DNA from: Nematostella vectensis
Lineage: Eukaryota > Cnidaria > Anthozoa > Actiniaria > Edwardsiidae
DNA: 64,000 nt
Assembly: GCF_932526225.1 (NCBI RefSeq)
Contig: NC_064043.1
Span: 8,919,501-8,983,500 of the forward strand
Reading direction: 5' to 3'
Of this stretch, positions 46,801-59,600 are shown in pieces. The translations under genes were made by a program, and so were the position numbers. Below the pieces are notes generated by a model. That model worked only from the letters and a program-made list of their open reading frames with translations, searched no databases and was not told where the DNA came from. The stretch's first letter is position 1. The number at the start of each line of letters is the position of its first letter.

Positions 46801-49800
46801 GCATTCTTTACACATCGGCTGGCTCTAAGCACTTAACACAATGTCTGGTATAGTTTGCGAGGCCGGAAACACCATTTCCTGGCTACACTACCTGGCAAAC
46901 AGTCTTAGCATAACCATCTGTCCAGCAGGCATCTGTCTAGGAATGATCGGTCAGCTAAGAAGGTAGATGTAGGAACTGGAAATCATTTGGGAATTAGTCT
47001 CCCACCTGGAATGGGATCTAGGTGGTGTCTAGTTTATTACCAGTTGACACTTTCTATATTACTATTTCCATCACCATTTCCATCCATTAGCACAATAAAA
47101 ACAAACAAACACGCAAACACGCGCAAATTCCGCCGGACTTTGAGTTAAAAAAGTAGGTGTTATTTTTCGCAACTTCAATCAATTTGCCGACTTTCATCTC
47201 TTCGCTCCACTAAAACATTCCAAACAAATAATATTTTATGTATATCAATTTTTCCAAATATTTCAACCAAGCCGACTCGCGTTATCAATGAATAAAGAAT
47301 ATACAATCCACTTGTCTGTCTTTGTTGATTTTACCGAGGTTTTACGGATTTTGCAAGAAACACTCGAGAATGTACTGGAATTTTAGCACCGCTCTTAGGA
47401 AATAAATAGCTTCTCTTAAAGTATAAGGGACCCCATGAGCGATAAGCGATTGCTTTCTTTTTCAGATAATACAATCAATAAAGAGGTCCTCTTCTGTTGC
47501 AATCCATTTCGCAGTAATTCGGAAAGCCAAACAACTGTTTTTTGGTGCATCGCTTTAATCTTGCTGAAAACTAAAACTGTAAAAACTGTCGGAAGCTGAT
47601 CATTGTTACAATTCATTTCATTTGAAAAGTGTGTTTGAAAAATCATTTAATTTGGCGGGAGATAGTGATCAGATGCTTATGATAATTGGCTGTCTTTGCG
47701 CGAGAGCAGACGGAAGAATTCGATAAATGCTTCTAACGATCTGCCGAGCAACAAGCGGTAAAATAGTCCCGAAGCAATCGAACGCGCTACGGCGTGTACC
47801 AGTATCGGAAAGCCCAGCCGAAAAAGCCAGACATACATAAGTGGCATAGCTGATGCCAATATGTTTGGGTAATCAAAAATAACTGTCGCGAAATTACTAA
47901 TACTTTGGGCTCCCCTAGCCAAACGCACAAGAAACAAAAGACAGCGGCTTATAAGACTAATAAAGTGCGTTTGATAAATACAAATAGCTTATCGCGATCC
48001 AAGGCAGCAATTGAATAAGGCTATTCCACTCACCGATACAGTTCTTCAGAATGCGTATTTTTGATCATAGTAGAGGAGTTCTGGCGCCGTTTGATAATGT
48101 AGTTCACTTCAGAAATGTGCTTCCCTCAGCAGAACTCAACGTCCCATCGACGTTCGATTCGCATGAGCGAGTTACTCTGTCGTATAACCATCTAAAGGGC
48201 AAACAATATGTCCATGAGAATACTCGATCACTTTGGAAATGCGCATGAAAGTCAGCCGTGTTTGTGATAGGCGACGCGAGTCCTGGAACGCGACTAAATT
48301 GAACTGAACAGCAACAACAGCGCGAGCGCGGGGTTACAATTTGGATTTGCGGAATTAGAGATCAAACCGCCTATGATCGCACGTTACACACAGGGGGGGG
48401 GGGGGGGGGGGGGGGGGGCTAAAATACCATCTGCAGCCCCGTCAGGCAACAGCCATCACACATGTCAGCGCGCCGTCAAAACCTCCGGCGATTCAAGAGC
48501 ACGGGTGCGTTGAGCGTGGTATAGAAGCGTTTACTTGTGTTATGTAGTGGGACAGAGGACCCGCGCTAGAGATCGTATTTCCGGTTCATGTCAATAAAGC
48601 CGCCGCTCTACTTCCGGCCGTCTAACCGCAGCAGAAATGTACAATTATGTTGCTACTCTCGTTATCCCGTCATAAACGGCGCACGTAAACTCGCATTTCA
48701 CGAATAATTTCACGAGTAATATCCCAAATTGCAAAGATTATATTTTCGGATATAGATTCAGATGATCTTAGAATTTGCTTTTCTCTAAACAAATTTTTAA
48801 AGATTATAGGGCCCTATTTTCAAAGTAATCATTGTTTTGCATTCTTTGCGAAGTTTATCTATTCTTCAGCAATGGTTTGATGGTCCTTTTTTGGGTACAG
48901 ATTCTGAGGTGTTTCAATCAACGCACTAAGTCTTGTCGTCTTGTTTGAGCTGAAGGGGGGACGTCTCACTCTGACCTTTGCCTGGTCGCACGAGTTTGGA
49001 TAGACATTGTCAGACGTTATCTCTTTAAATAACTATTTCTGATTCAATAAAAAAAAAATGGCGAGTTTCGTGCAGCATATCAGAGATAGAGGGTAAAGGT
49101 ATTACAGGCCCGTGCCCAGGATTTTTCTTGGGGAGGGGGGGGGGGGTCGAAATCCTAAAAAGTGGACCTAATTTATAGTTTTGTCTACAAATAGCACGTC
49201 TATTGAGAAACAAAAGTGGACTTTCGGCGGTTGTTGGGGGGTGCGTTCGCATCCCCTGCACCCCCCCCCCCCCCCCCCCCCTGGGTCTTAGGCATAAGTC
49301 TTGAAACGAGTATATTATAGGCGTTCAATAAATCAATAGCTTGCTTTATGCGGCGTATTAAAATAGGCATTTTGATGGTGGAGGATGGATAGATGGCGAC
49401 GGGGAGGGAAGCATATTACTCGCAGACCAGAAATAAGTATGTTTTAATGGCAGTGGCGACGGAAGATGGATAAAAGCGAGGGGAAGGGCCATTGTGCCAT
49501 ATTTTAACGCATATTTGCTATGGGTACATGCACCTCCCTTCCTGAACACCGTGAGTGGCCACAGGGGTTAAAGGGGAGGTGTCATTTTCGAGGATCAAGT
49601 AGGTTCGTAGGATTTTTCTCTCGCATTCTTTTTTTAAGCTGCCTTACCTGTGGGTCCCGGTCTACCACTACTGCGTATAGAATTAAAAGCAGTTGCGTCA
49701 TTAGCCCTAAAGAGGCAATCCTAAACCTAAAGGCAACAGACATTTAGATGCGATTTGCGGGAAAGAAGTCTTTACATAACAAGGATCAATTCTCTTGACC

Positions 49801-52261
49801 CCAGACAAAACTAAAACTCCTTCAGCTTCAAAACACTTGACCCAACAATTGACAATCGTATTGTTTCAAGGCATCTTTATAAACAATACCTTACAGGTTC
49901 CATCGTTAAACGTTTTTAAATGTTAAAACGACATCACACGACTGGTTCTCCACTAAGCAATTTTGTTCATTACACGTAAATGCCATAAACAACAAAAATC
50001 AACCTAAAAGAAAAGTAAATACGGGGTTGATTGAATGTTCTAGAGACCGCACAGAGTGTGGCCATCTAGCAAGTGTCTTCCGCTTAACCTTTTGCGCAGA
50101 GAGATAAATCCAAGTAGATTACAAAGATCTTAAACATTTGGTAAACTCCTCTGAAACAACGGTAGTTATCAGTTATTTATGCAAGTGTTTTATCTAAAAT
50201 AAATATTGTTTCGCCTGAGATGTTATTCGAATTGACCACCCATACCTAGGCCATATCTAGCCCCAGAGCCTCATCGCACGGGCTCGCTAGACTTATTCTC
50301 CAAGAAGACTCTTAGACACTCTTGGCGAGCAAAGCTAACCGGATTTTTGGGGATCGTCGCTGAGTGCCAAAACTTTGCAAAGGTCTACTCTCGACACTAC
50401 GTTTGAGGCCTGGTAACCAGTTCACAAGGGCAATTTAATTAGTATTCCACTGTTTCACTTAGTATAACTTGCGGAACTCAACTCAACTGTCTGACCATCT
50501 GCTATCTTTTTTCACCCTTGGGGCCTCCACTCCAAGCGAAATACTACTGGGATCGGGACTAGAGATAATATCTGCATTTTAATATCTGCATTTTAATTAA
50601 AATTCTACAGAGCCTTACAGACACAGGCAGAAAATACGTCGTTACTATCAATTTATAGGTGTATCAAAATTACTTTTGGGTCCTAATGTTGAAAAAAGGG
50701 GAGGGGGTAGTGAGTGCTATGCGAGTTTGCGCACCACAGCAAGCCCACGCTCACAAAAAGAACACCAAAATAAACCTGAGCACCACACCAGTCCCGAGCT
50801 GCTGTGATTGGCCGAAAGAGTATTCAAAACAAAGCATTAGTCAGTCACATAACCCTTCCAACTAAAGAAGAAGAAGAAAAAAATGCGCACCAAAGCAACC
50901 CCACTAATCACAAAGCCTTGCCCACCACAGCAACCCCGCATACAAACGCAGCCGGCTTAAGCACCACAGCAGCCCCGTTCACCACGCACAGCTTTGCGTG
51001 CCACAGCGGCTGTGCGAACAAAAGCACCCCGCACATCAAATAAACACGCGCACCAAAGCAGCCTTACGCACCACAGCAACCCCGCCCACTAAAGCAGCGT
51101 TATTTCGCACAAGTAAAAATGCGCCGCTGCGACACCACACCGTGCTTCACTAAAACCCCGCGCGCAAACTCGGCCAAACATGCACACTTGTTATTTGACT
51201 ACTTAAACTACACACCTGACGATATTACAGGGAGAATACATTATCGTGGCACATCTCCTTGGGGCAAGAAGTTTTACTGTGAAACAGAGGAGCAGACCCT
51301 GGTTACGAGAATTGGCATCGAAGCGAGATTCGAGTGAGAAGATCTTTAAAGTAACAAAAAAGGAATATCTTTATGATCGTCAATATCCTTATCAACAGCA
51401 ACAACAGTGATAAAAACAATAAACAAAAGAAGCGACTTCACAAGAATCATTTCCTTTTTGTAGCTCCTATTGTTGTATATCAATATATTGTTACTCTACA
51501 CCTGCACCAGTGAAGATAGGATCGTGTTATGACATTCCACGAGAAATAATTTCCACTAAAAGTACATTAAAATGCGTGCTGATAATGAATTAAAAAAGTA
51601 CCTTGAGAACACGCTGTTTTGTTCTGCAGAAAGTGCTGAAGGCTTTGTTGTATACAAATGTATTTGCTCAGTCTTCCCACGCCACTCAAAACCTGACATC
51701 CCTAGTCTCTTAGTATCTTTAAAAATGTCGCCACTAGCGATAAGAGATACCCACCAATTCGTATTGCATTCTTTCTCAGCTGGGGTCCCTCTCTCACTCT
51801 CAGCCTAATTATACTTAACTTGTCAATTAAATGGAGGAGATATGGTTTTATTCCGATCTAAATTAGCTTATAATGTTTGCGATAGCAGAGCGCCAGAAGG
51901 CAGGGGTTGACAGCTCATCACTATGGATAACAAGTCCTCTCTGTACCTCTTCACACGGACGGGAGCTTTAGCAGATTTCGAAAAGATAATACAAATTGTT
52001 TTCATTTATAGTGCTGGAAAATACATTATGAAACGCCCCTACTATTGTATGCGAGGGGAAATTGATATTTTCATTTCCTCTTCGTAATGATGTTAAAAAG
52101 AAGAAAAGAAGAAGAACATATTGAATTCAAGGACTTAGGCTACTAAGCCACAAAACTTTTTGTCGTCGACACTGTATTTCATTAATTTTGATTAACCATT
52201 GTTCCAATTCGAATTTTATTTCTTTCAATTTCTTTCAAGTTTTCGCACGGTATAATTCGCA
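43801..52261. other. Long intergenic region without confident genes
   Basis: AT-rich overall, with only short ORFs and no family I recognise. It contains a 26-base G run at 48393-48418, a 21-base C run at 49261-49281, a G/C-patterned repeat-like stretch at 49105-49285, and the degenerate repeat at 50720-51110. Confidence 0.5.
50720..51110 (+). repeat. Degenerate repeat rich in gcaccacagcagcccc
   Basis: Imperfect units built on caccacagcaaccccg and gcaccaaagcagcc recur about ten times with variable spacing (20-35 bp). Confidence 0.65.
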
Positions 52262-52408
52262 CGGCGAATTTTCGCTTGACTCAACTATAAGACAAAGGAA
52301 ATATCAAAATGGGAAATGGACTTTCTGACATTTCCTTTGTCTTGTCTGGTCAGTCGAGCAAGAATTCGCCAGTAATGCCGGTGCTGGCGCAGTTTGCACG
52401 GGGCTTAA
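52262..52408. mobile_element. MITE family A, copy 2
   Basis: The right end is ggcgcagtttgcacggggc followed by TTAA. The interior matches the reverse complement of copy 1 (ttttcgcttgact, acaaaggaaat, acatttcctttgtcttg, gtcagtcgagcaagaat). The left terminus is decayed. Confidence 0.75.
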
Positions 52409-54252
52409 CCGCAGTGATGATTGAACTGTAAAGTTTCTCATTAAGCTTGAGCATGCGCAGTACGTGACAAGATAGCCTGCTAACAGGCTTTCCCGGGGTT
52501 GGTTATTCGAAAATGTTTTGTTTCGAATATTGGGAGTTCTGTGGATCGCGAGAAAGGCCGAGATGCGCTGATGCAAATGTGCGAAGCTCATCTCAATTTT
52601 CGAAAACAAAACATTTGAGAGACGGCTAGCAGACTTGTGATAGACAATGTACGGGGACTGGAACGTCTTTTGGTTTGATCTTAAGTGCGTCACTGCGAGC
52701 TGTGCATAGCGTAGCTTTATCACAATCAAAGGCTAGAAATCCAAGGAAACTTACTTATGGTATGTCCATATATGCGGTTGCCTCGGCGCTTAAACAGATG
52801 AACTGCATTTATTGATCTTGTTGTATTGGTTCTGCGAGCTGTATTGCTTTTATGTATGCCTTCTTGCGAAAAGCTCTTCTATCGATCATCCGTCTCCCAC
52901 CCCCCCCCCCCCCCCCCTCTTGTACTTACTAATATATCGTATGCAAGTGAAACATCATAATCTTATACCGCTTCAACACTTTCGTAAATTTAAACTCTAA
53001 ACACCAGAACAGTAAGTGTAACACTTTGTTCTTTCAATTTTTGTTCGTCATTTTCTTAGTCGGTACTCATTCTGTGAGTCTTTATTATTTGTATCGACTA
53101 ATTTACAGGCGTCAATCTGTAACTCTCGTGTGACAATTTTTTTTTTCTTTAACCATGCGGCGTATTTCGCGTAATACGCATTTAAACATTTTTTTTAGAA
53201 AACAAAAACAACACTTCTTTACCGGTTGCCTACCTTGTTTTATCCAATACGCGCTTGTGGTTTGTGCCCTCTTCCTCCGACTGTATTGCTTGCAGTGGAT
53301 TAGTATGTTTGCTAGGTATGTATCACACGCTATAAGATATCCGAACGATAATTCTTTGATAAAAGTTTATCTGGCAAGAAATATTGATTTTAATCATCAG
53401 CATATATCTGATTTGTATTTGAAGAGCAAGTTTCTGTTGCAAATTTTTTCATCAGAATTTTGAATCTTGCCTATTGTTCTATCAAACAACACGGAAAGCG
53501 AAATTTTATCTGCTGGCTGTACTCCAAAGACCCGAGCAATATAGTTAACTTAATTACTGTTAACATAATTTATTTTTGCCGACTTTAGACAATTAACGCT
53601 CAATCAATTAGGGGCAACTTTCTAATTGCTTGTAGCGTTCCAAGTTCCGTTTAATAAATTACACCCCCATCAGCGATACACGAAAGAGAATTTAACCCGT
53701 TCAAACATATTCAACATATTACATGTTCTATTGTCATGGACCATAACTAAGGTCTAGCTTATAAACCCATATTGTGAACAACAGATCTCACATTATCTGG
53801 ATGATCTGTCTTTAATTTTTTCGTGGAAAAATACTGTCTTTTGTACAATGATATCAACTCGTCGGGTACCTAAGAGCGTGATCGTGATCGACATAAGGCT
53901 AGGGCTGTAGGAGTGGGGCAGGGGGGGGGGGGCACTGGACATGAACACCTGTGCCAACCCCCCTTTAAATAACCGCTGAAATCCGCGTTTTAATCTCCAT
54001 TCGGCCAAGCTGGTAGTTTTTAACAGTTCTTTTCTTAAAATTGGGATGTTGGATAAGCAAGAATGGTCCTGCCTTATCAACACTTTTAGTTGTCTTAGAA
54101 ATTTGCTGAAAGAGCGGTTAAGATTAGGTTTTGTAGACATCCTTCATCTATTTCCATGTGTCATTTTATGTGCTCCTGTCGTGCGCGCGGCGTTTTCAAC
54201 ACAGGAGTCCCGTGAAATTAGGTTCTCGCGTCAATCACGTTGTTAGTTCAAG
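52409..54252. other. Intergenic region upstream of the EXPERA-domain gene
   Basis: No confident gene. It has an 18-base C run at 52900-52917 and a G run near 53921-53932. The last 150 bases before 54253 are relatively CpG rich (gtgcgcgcggcg), as expected for a promoter or 5' UTR. Confidence 0.5.
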
Positions 54253-56192
54253 ATGGCGGCCGGAACGCACTACAAGTTGCCCGGATTTGTGGCTTTCTGG
54301 CTGTCTTTATCTACTGTGATTGTCGTGATTGATGGTCTAGTGGTTATCTTAAGACCTCGCACTTTACCAGGAGGAGACCTCAACTATCTGGTCAAGCCCT
54401 GTAAGGAGTTTTTGTATCTTTCTGTAATCGTGTAGCTTTCTACATTTTCGAGCAGGGAGAAAGTATGGAGATTCCGTGTTCGCTAGTCTTTTAGCGTATT
54501 TTGTTTCACGAATTCTTCGATGGGGATCATAATCCTATGCTTATACTCTACCCATAGGTGTATATTCAGATTAGCATTATCTGCTAGCTTGACAAATTTA
54601 TTTCTATTTCATATATTTATTACAAGTTACTGGAGAAAGATGACAACCACCCCCCCCCCCAACAAACAACAAACGAAAAAAAGAAAAAAGCAACCACAAC
54701 ATAACAAAGAAGCAACATCAACTCCCTTCCATTGCGACTGCTTTCAAGTTACACTTATTACCAGTCCCACAGTATTAATAGTCCCATTCACCCCTTTTCC
54801 CAAACTCAGACTCTTTTGACCACCCAAAAACTCTTTCACATTTCAAAGATCTGACCATAAAATAGCAAAAACCCAATGAAGCCTATGCAGGGTGATTCAT
54901 GTGGATGTACTCATTTGATTTCTAGATAACCTGTATTTTCCTGTGGACAAGCGCTATGCAGATATGGAAGATACATTTGGGGTTGGACAATCATGGTATA
55001 GTGCTACACTTAATGGGTGTAGATCTAGGATCTGCAATTCAGAGTTGCATTTTCCTTTTGAAATTTCTATTGCATTTCAGTGTATTGTAGCGTTTCACCA
55101 AAAATAGAAAAGTGAGACAATGAAGGAAGCTCCTTGCTGTGTTCATTTGAGTATCTGGTCAGAGAACCAAGAACCAAGTGACTTATGAGCTGTTTCTTAC
55201 TTTTAAGGCCTGGCTAAACTAGGCGACATGTTTAGCCGAACATGTAGTATGCAAAAAAATTTGCAGAGTGTGACATAAAAATGTTTCATAACTATCCGAG
55301 AAACATTTCTTTCTTGTTGCTGAAAGATTTGGCGTGCTACAATAATTTTCAAGGTGGTTAAACTAGGACATGTCGGCACTCTAAATGTTGCATACTAAAT
55401 GTCTCCTAGATGAGCCAGGCCTTTATATAGTTTCTTAAGTGCAAAAAAAGGAACTATTATGCATAATTCTAAGGTAAAATATTATACACAATTCCTATGC
55501 AAAAGCAAATCGGGACATCCTTTCTATTAAAGGGTCTGGTCCTTTGATTTTGATAAAAAAAAACTTGTGATTGCATGATACATCCATCACATCATAAGAG
55601 CTATTTATAAGAGCTATATACATCTAAGTGAAGTGGGTTTCTAATTTCAGTCAATATATATCATATTTCAGTTTTGTTATTTTATTAACCAATAGATTCA
55701 AGAATATGGGGGACTGTGACATCCATGGCATTCCTGGATCCACTCACCCGTAATATGACTTTTCTACAGCAATAAATGTTTTATAATTTTGTCATTTCAG
55801 GATGAATCTAGTTGAAGCATTCCTAAATATCATAGCTCTATCACTGGTAAGCCAGCTTTCCATCCCACTTCTGTCTTAAAAAGACAAATTTATTTTCTTT
55901 TTTCTGTTTGTGTTAACAGCATCTTCGGTCAAGCACCTTTAGCGCCATCATGGCACTGATTGTCTGTACCATGACATGGGCCAAGACAATACTTTACTTC
56001 CTGGTATCCACTGAGCTCTGTGGTGGGGCTCATTACATTGCTCACAACCCTTGGAAGGATCTCATTCTGTTCTATTACTTGCCAAATGGAATCTGGATTG
56101 TTGTCCCTTTAATCTGCATGCTGATTCTAGCACAAGAAATAAATGCAGTCATGTGTGTTTATTACCAAGCCAATGGAAAGAAAAAAATATGA
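54253..56192 (+). CDS. EXPERA-domain membrane protein, EBP-like
   Basis: Four exons: 54253-54400, 54926-54995, 55801-55846, 55920-56192. All junctions are GT-AG and in phase, giving 178 residues with four to five predicted membrane segments. The fold family (EXPERA) includes the sterol delta8-delta7 isomerase EBP, TMEM97 and TM6SF proteins. Conserved polar residues sit where EBP has its catalytic and ligand set: Glu78 (NLVEAFLN), Glu120 (YFLVSTELCGG), Asn144 and Trp147 (LPNGIWIVVP, spacing 3 as in EBP). The N-terminal span (LPGFVAFWLSLSTVIVVIDG) precedes LDxRY-like FPVDKRYADMEDTFG. The C-terminus KKKI fits a KKxx ER-retrieval signal, so the protein probably resides in the ER membrane. Sterol isomerase activity is inference; it could be a divergent EXPERA member of unknown substrate. 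It ends about 500 bp from a convergent gene. Confidence 0.9.
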
Positions 56193-56690
56193 TAGAGTCT
56201 AATTGATGGTCATCAGTTTATACAATAAGTCCATAAGAGCCATTATAGGGGCTATTGGCAGGTATGAAATATATTTTTTTAGCTTTTTTTTATTTTCTAT
56301 ACTATTACCCAGCAATTCAGTAGACAATTAGAATGTTTTTAAATTCAACTCGTATTCATATTTTTGTAAAAAGGAAAATACAAAAAAACACTAAACCAAT
56401 ACAACAAGGTATGTGATGATGGAATCTTTATTATGTACTTTTTGTGCAATGAAGTTGTCTTTTGTGTAGCCATCACTAGTGTGTAATGCAGCCATTAATG
56501 GTCATCTGGAAATCAATAACACAATTTGCATGCTTCAACTTTATTGTTATTTCTCTAAAATCATTATATTAGAAAAACTTTGCACTCTCCATGATTTTGT
56601 ACATCTCTTCAATTGTCATAAAGTAAATGTCCCATTTGTCATAATAAATAATGAGTTATAGTGTGTGAAAATTGCATTCCATTTTATTAT
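56193..56690. other. Convergent 3' region with opposing poly(A) signals
   Basis: No coding sequence. Plus-strand AATAAA at 56643-56648 suits the EXPERA gene. Minus-strand AATAAA-type sites near 56428 and 56539 suit the opposite gene, so the two 3' UTRs may overlap. Confidence 0.45.
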
Positions 56691-59600
56691 TTAGCTTGGT
56701 CCTGACCACTGAGACAGCCAGTCAGGATCTCTAGTGTGCTTGTTGCCTTGACTTGCAATTTTTTGCAGGCTTTTAATGAGGTTCTCTTTCTCTATAAAAA
56801 AAAGAAATGTATTTAAAATATTCTGCTTATAATATTATATAAAATTAATATTTGATCAATCAACACTGGCCTTGCTATCACTGCCCCAGTTGATATTATT
56901 CACTTTCTAATAATTTTCCTCCTCACATCTCTTACCTTACCTCTAAACTTATCTTTCTCACTGTCATTCTTCTATATTCTATATTCTATGTCCTTCTCTC
57001 GTTCTTATCTTTGTTTGGGGGTCTCCTACCACCCCTGCCATAGTATCGCCTTCCTGTCTCTCATTCTACATGCTAGTAGCATCTCCCCTTTTTCTCCCCT
57101 CCCCTCCCCCTTCCCTCCCCGCTCAGAGTGCTGAAAAGTGGCTACTTATTCAATTACTAGAATGCCATAGGCAGGACTAGCTTTTGGAACCTAGGATATG
57201 CCCTCCCCTTACCAGGCATCCCTTGTTGATGTGGCACCCAACCCTAACAAGTCTACTCGATGTGGCACCCAACCCTAACAAGTCTACTCGATGTGGCACC
57301 CAACCCTAACAAGTCTACTCGATGTGGCACCCAACCCTAACAAGTCTACTTGATGTGGCACCCAACCCTAACAAGTCTACTTGATGTGGCACCCAACCCT
57401 AACAACTCTACTCGATGTGGCACCCAACCCTAACAAGTCTACTCGATGTGGCATCCAACCCTAACAGGTCTACTCGATGTGGCACACAACCCTAACAAGT
57501 CTACTTCATGTGGCACCCAACCCTTACAAGTCTACTCCATGTGGCACCAAACCCTAACAAGTCTACTTGTTGTGGCACCCAACCCTAACAAGTCTACTCA
57601 GTGTGGCACCCAACCCTAAACAGTCTACTTGATGTGGCACCCAACCCTAACAAGTCTACTCGATGTGGCACCCAACCCTAACAAGTCTACGCAATGTGGC
57701 ACCCAACCCTAACAAGTCTACTTGATGTGGCACCCAACCCTTACAAGTCTACTCCATGTGGCACCCAACCCTAACAACTCTACTCGATGTGGCACCCAAC
57801 CCTAACAAGTCTACTCTTGATGTGGCACCCAACCCTAACAAGTCTACTTGATGTGGCACCCAACCCTAACAAGTCTACTCGTTCTGGCACACCAACCCTA
57901 ACAAGTCTAATTGATGTGGCACCCAACCCTAACAAGTCTACGCAATGTGGCACCCAACCCTAACAGGTCTACTCAATGTGGCACCCAACCCTAACAAGTC
58001 TACTTGATGTGGCACCCAACCCTAACAAGTCTACTTGATGTGGCACCCAACCCTAACAAGTCTACTCGATGTGGCACCCAACCCTAACAAGTCTGCTTGA
58101 TGTGGCACCAAAACCTAACAAGTCTACTTGATGTGGCACCCAACCCTAACAAGTCTACTTGATGTGGCACCTAACCTTAACAAGTCTACTTGATGTGGCA
58201 CCCAACCCTAACAAGTCTACTTGATGTGGCACCTAACCTTAACAAGTCTACTCGATGTGGCACCCAACCCTAACAACTCTACTTGATGTGGCACCCAACC
58301 CAACAAGTCTACTCGTTGTGGCACACCAACCCTAACAAGTCTACTTGATGTGGCACCCAACCCTAACAAGTCTACGCAATGTGGCACCCAGCCCTAACAA
58401 GTCTACTCAATGTGGCACCCAACCCTAACAACTCTACTTGATGTGGCACCCAACCCTAACAAGTCTACTCGATGTGGCACCCAACCCTAACAAGTCTACT
58501 TGATGTGGCACCCAACCCTAACAAGTCTACTTGATGTGGCACCCAAACCTAAAAAGTCTACTTGTTGTGGCACCCAACCCAAACAAGTCTACTTGTTGTG
58601 GCACCCAACCCTAACAACTCTACTCGATGTGGCACCCAACCCTAACAAGTCTACTCAATGTGGCACCCAACCCTAACAAGTCTACTCGATGTGGCACCCA
58701 ACCCTAACAAGTCTACTCGATGTGGCACCCAACCCTAACATGTCTACTTGATGTGGCACCCAGCCCTAACAAGTCTACTCGATGTGGCACCCAACCCTAA
58801 CAAGTCTACTCAGTGTGGCACCCAACCCTAACAAGTCTACTCAGTGTGGCACCCAACCCTAACAAGTCTACTTGATGTGGCACCCAACCCTAACAAGTCT
58901 ACTTGATGTGGCACCCAACCCTAACAAGCCTACTTGATGTGGCACCCAACCCTAACAAGTCTACTCGTTGTGGCACCCAAACCTAACAAGTCTACTTGAT
59001 GTGGCACCCAACCCTAACAAGTCTACTTGATGTGGCACCCAACCCTAACAACTCTACTTGATGTGGCACCCAACCCTAACAAGTCTACTTGTGGTGGCAC
59101 CCAACCCTAACAAGTCTACTTGTGGTGGCACCCAACCCTAACAAGTCTACTTGATGTGGCACCCAACCCTAACAACTCTACTTGATGTGGCACCCAACCC
59201 TTACAAGTCTACTCCATGTGGCACCCAACCCTAACAAGTCTACTAGATGTGGCACACAACCCTAACAAGTCTACTCGATGTGGCACCCAACCCTAACAAG
59301 TCTACTTGATGTGGCACCCAACCCTAACAAGTCTACTTGATGTGGCACCCAACCCTAACAACTCTACTCGATGTGGCACCCAACCCTAACAAGTCTACTC
59401 GATGTGGCATCCAACCCTAACAGGTCTACTCGATGTGGCACACAACCCTAACAAGTCTACTTCATGTGGCACCCAACCCTTACAAGTCTACTCCATGTGG
59501 CACCAAACCCTAACAAGTCTACTTGTTGTGGCACCCAACCCTAACAAGTCTACTCAGTGTGGCACCCAACCCTAACAGTCTACTTGATGTGGCACCCAAC

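Noticed and set aside
47677-47937. 86-codon hydrophobic minus-strand ORF
   Set aside because: Hydrophobic composition but no recognisable family, no supporting splice sites and an AT-rich setting. Probably chance.
52304-52729. 141-codon minus-strand ORF
   Set aside because: Part of it is MITE family A sequence; the rest shows no protein features.
53155-53463. 102-codon plus-strand ORF with hydrophobic stretches
   Set aside because: AT-rich chance-like composition and no family match.
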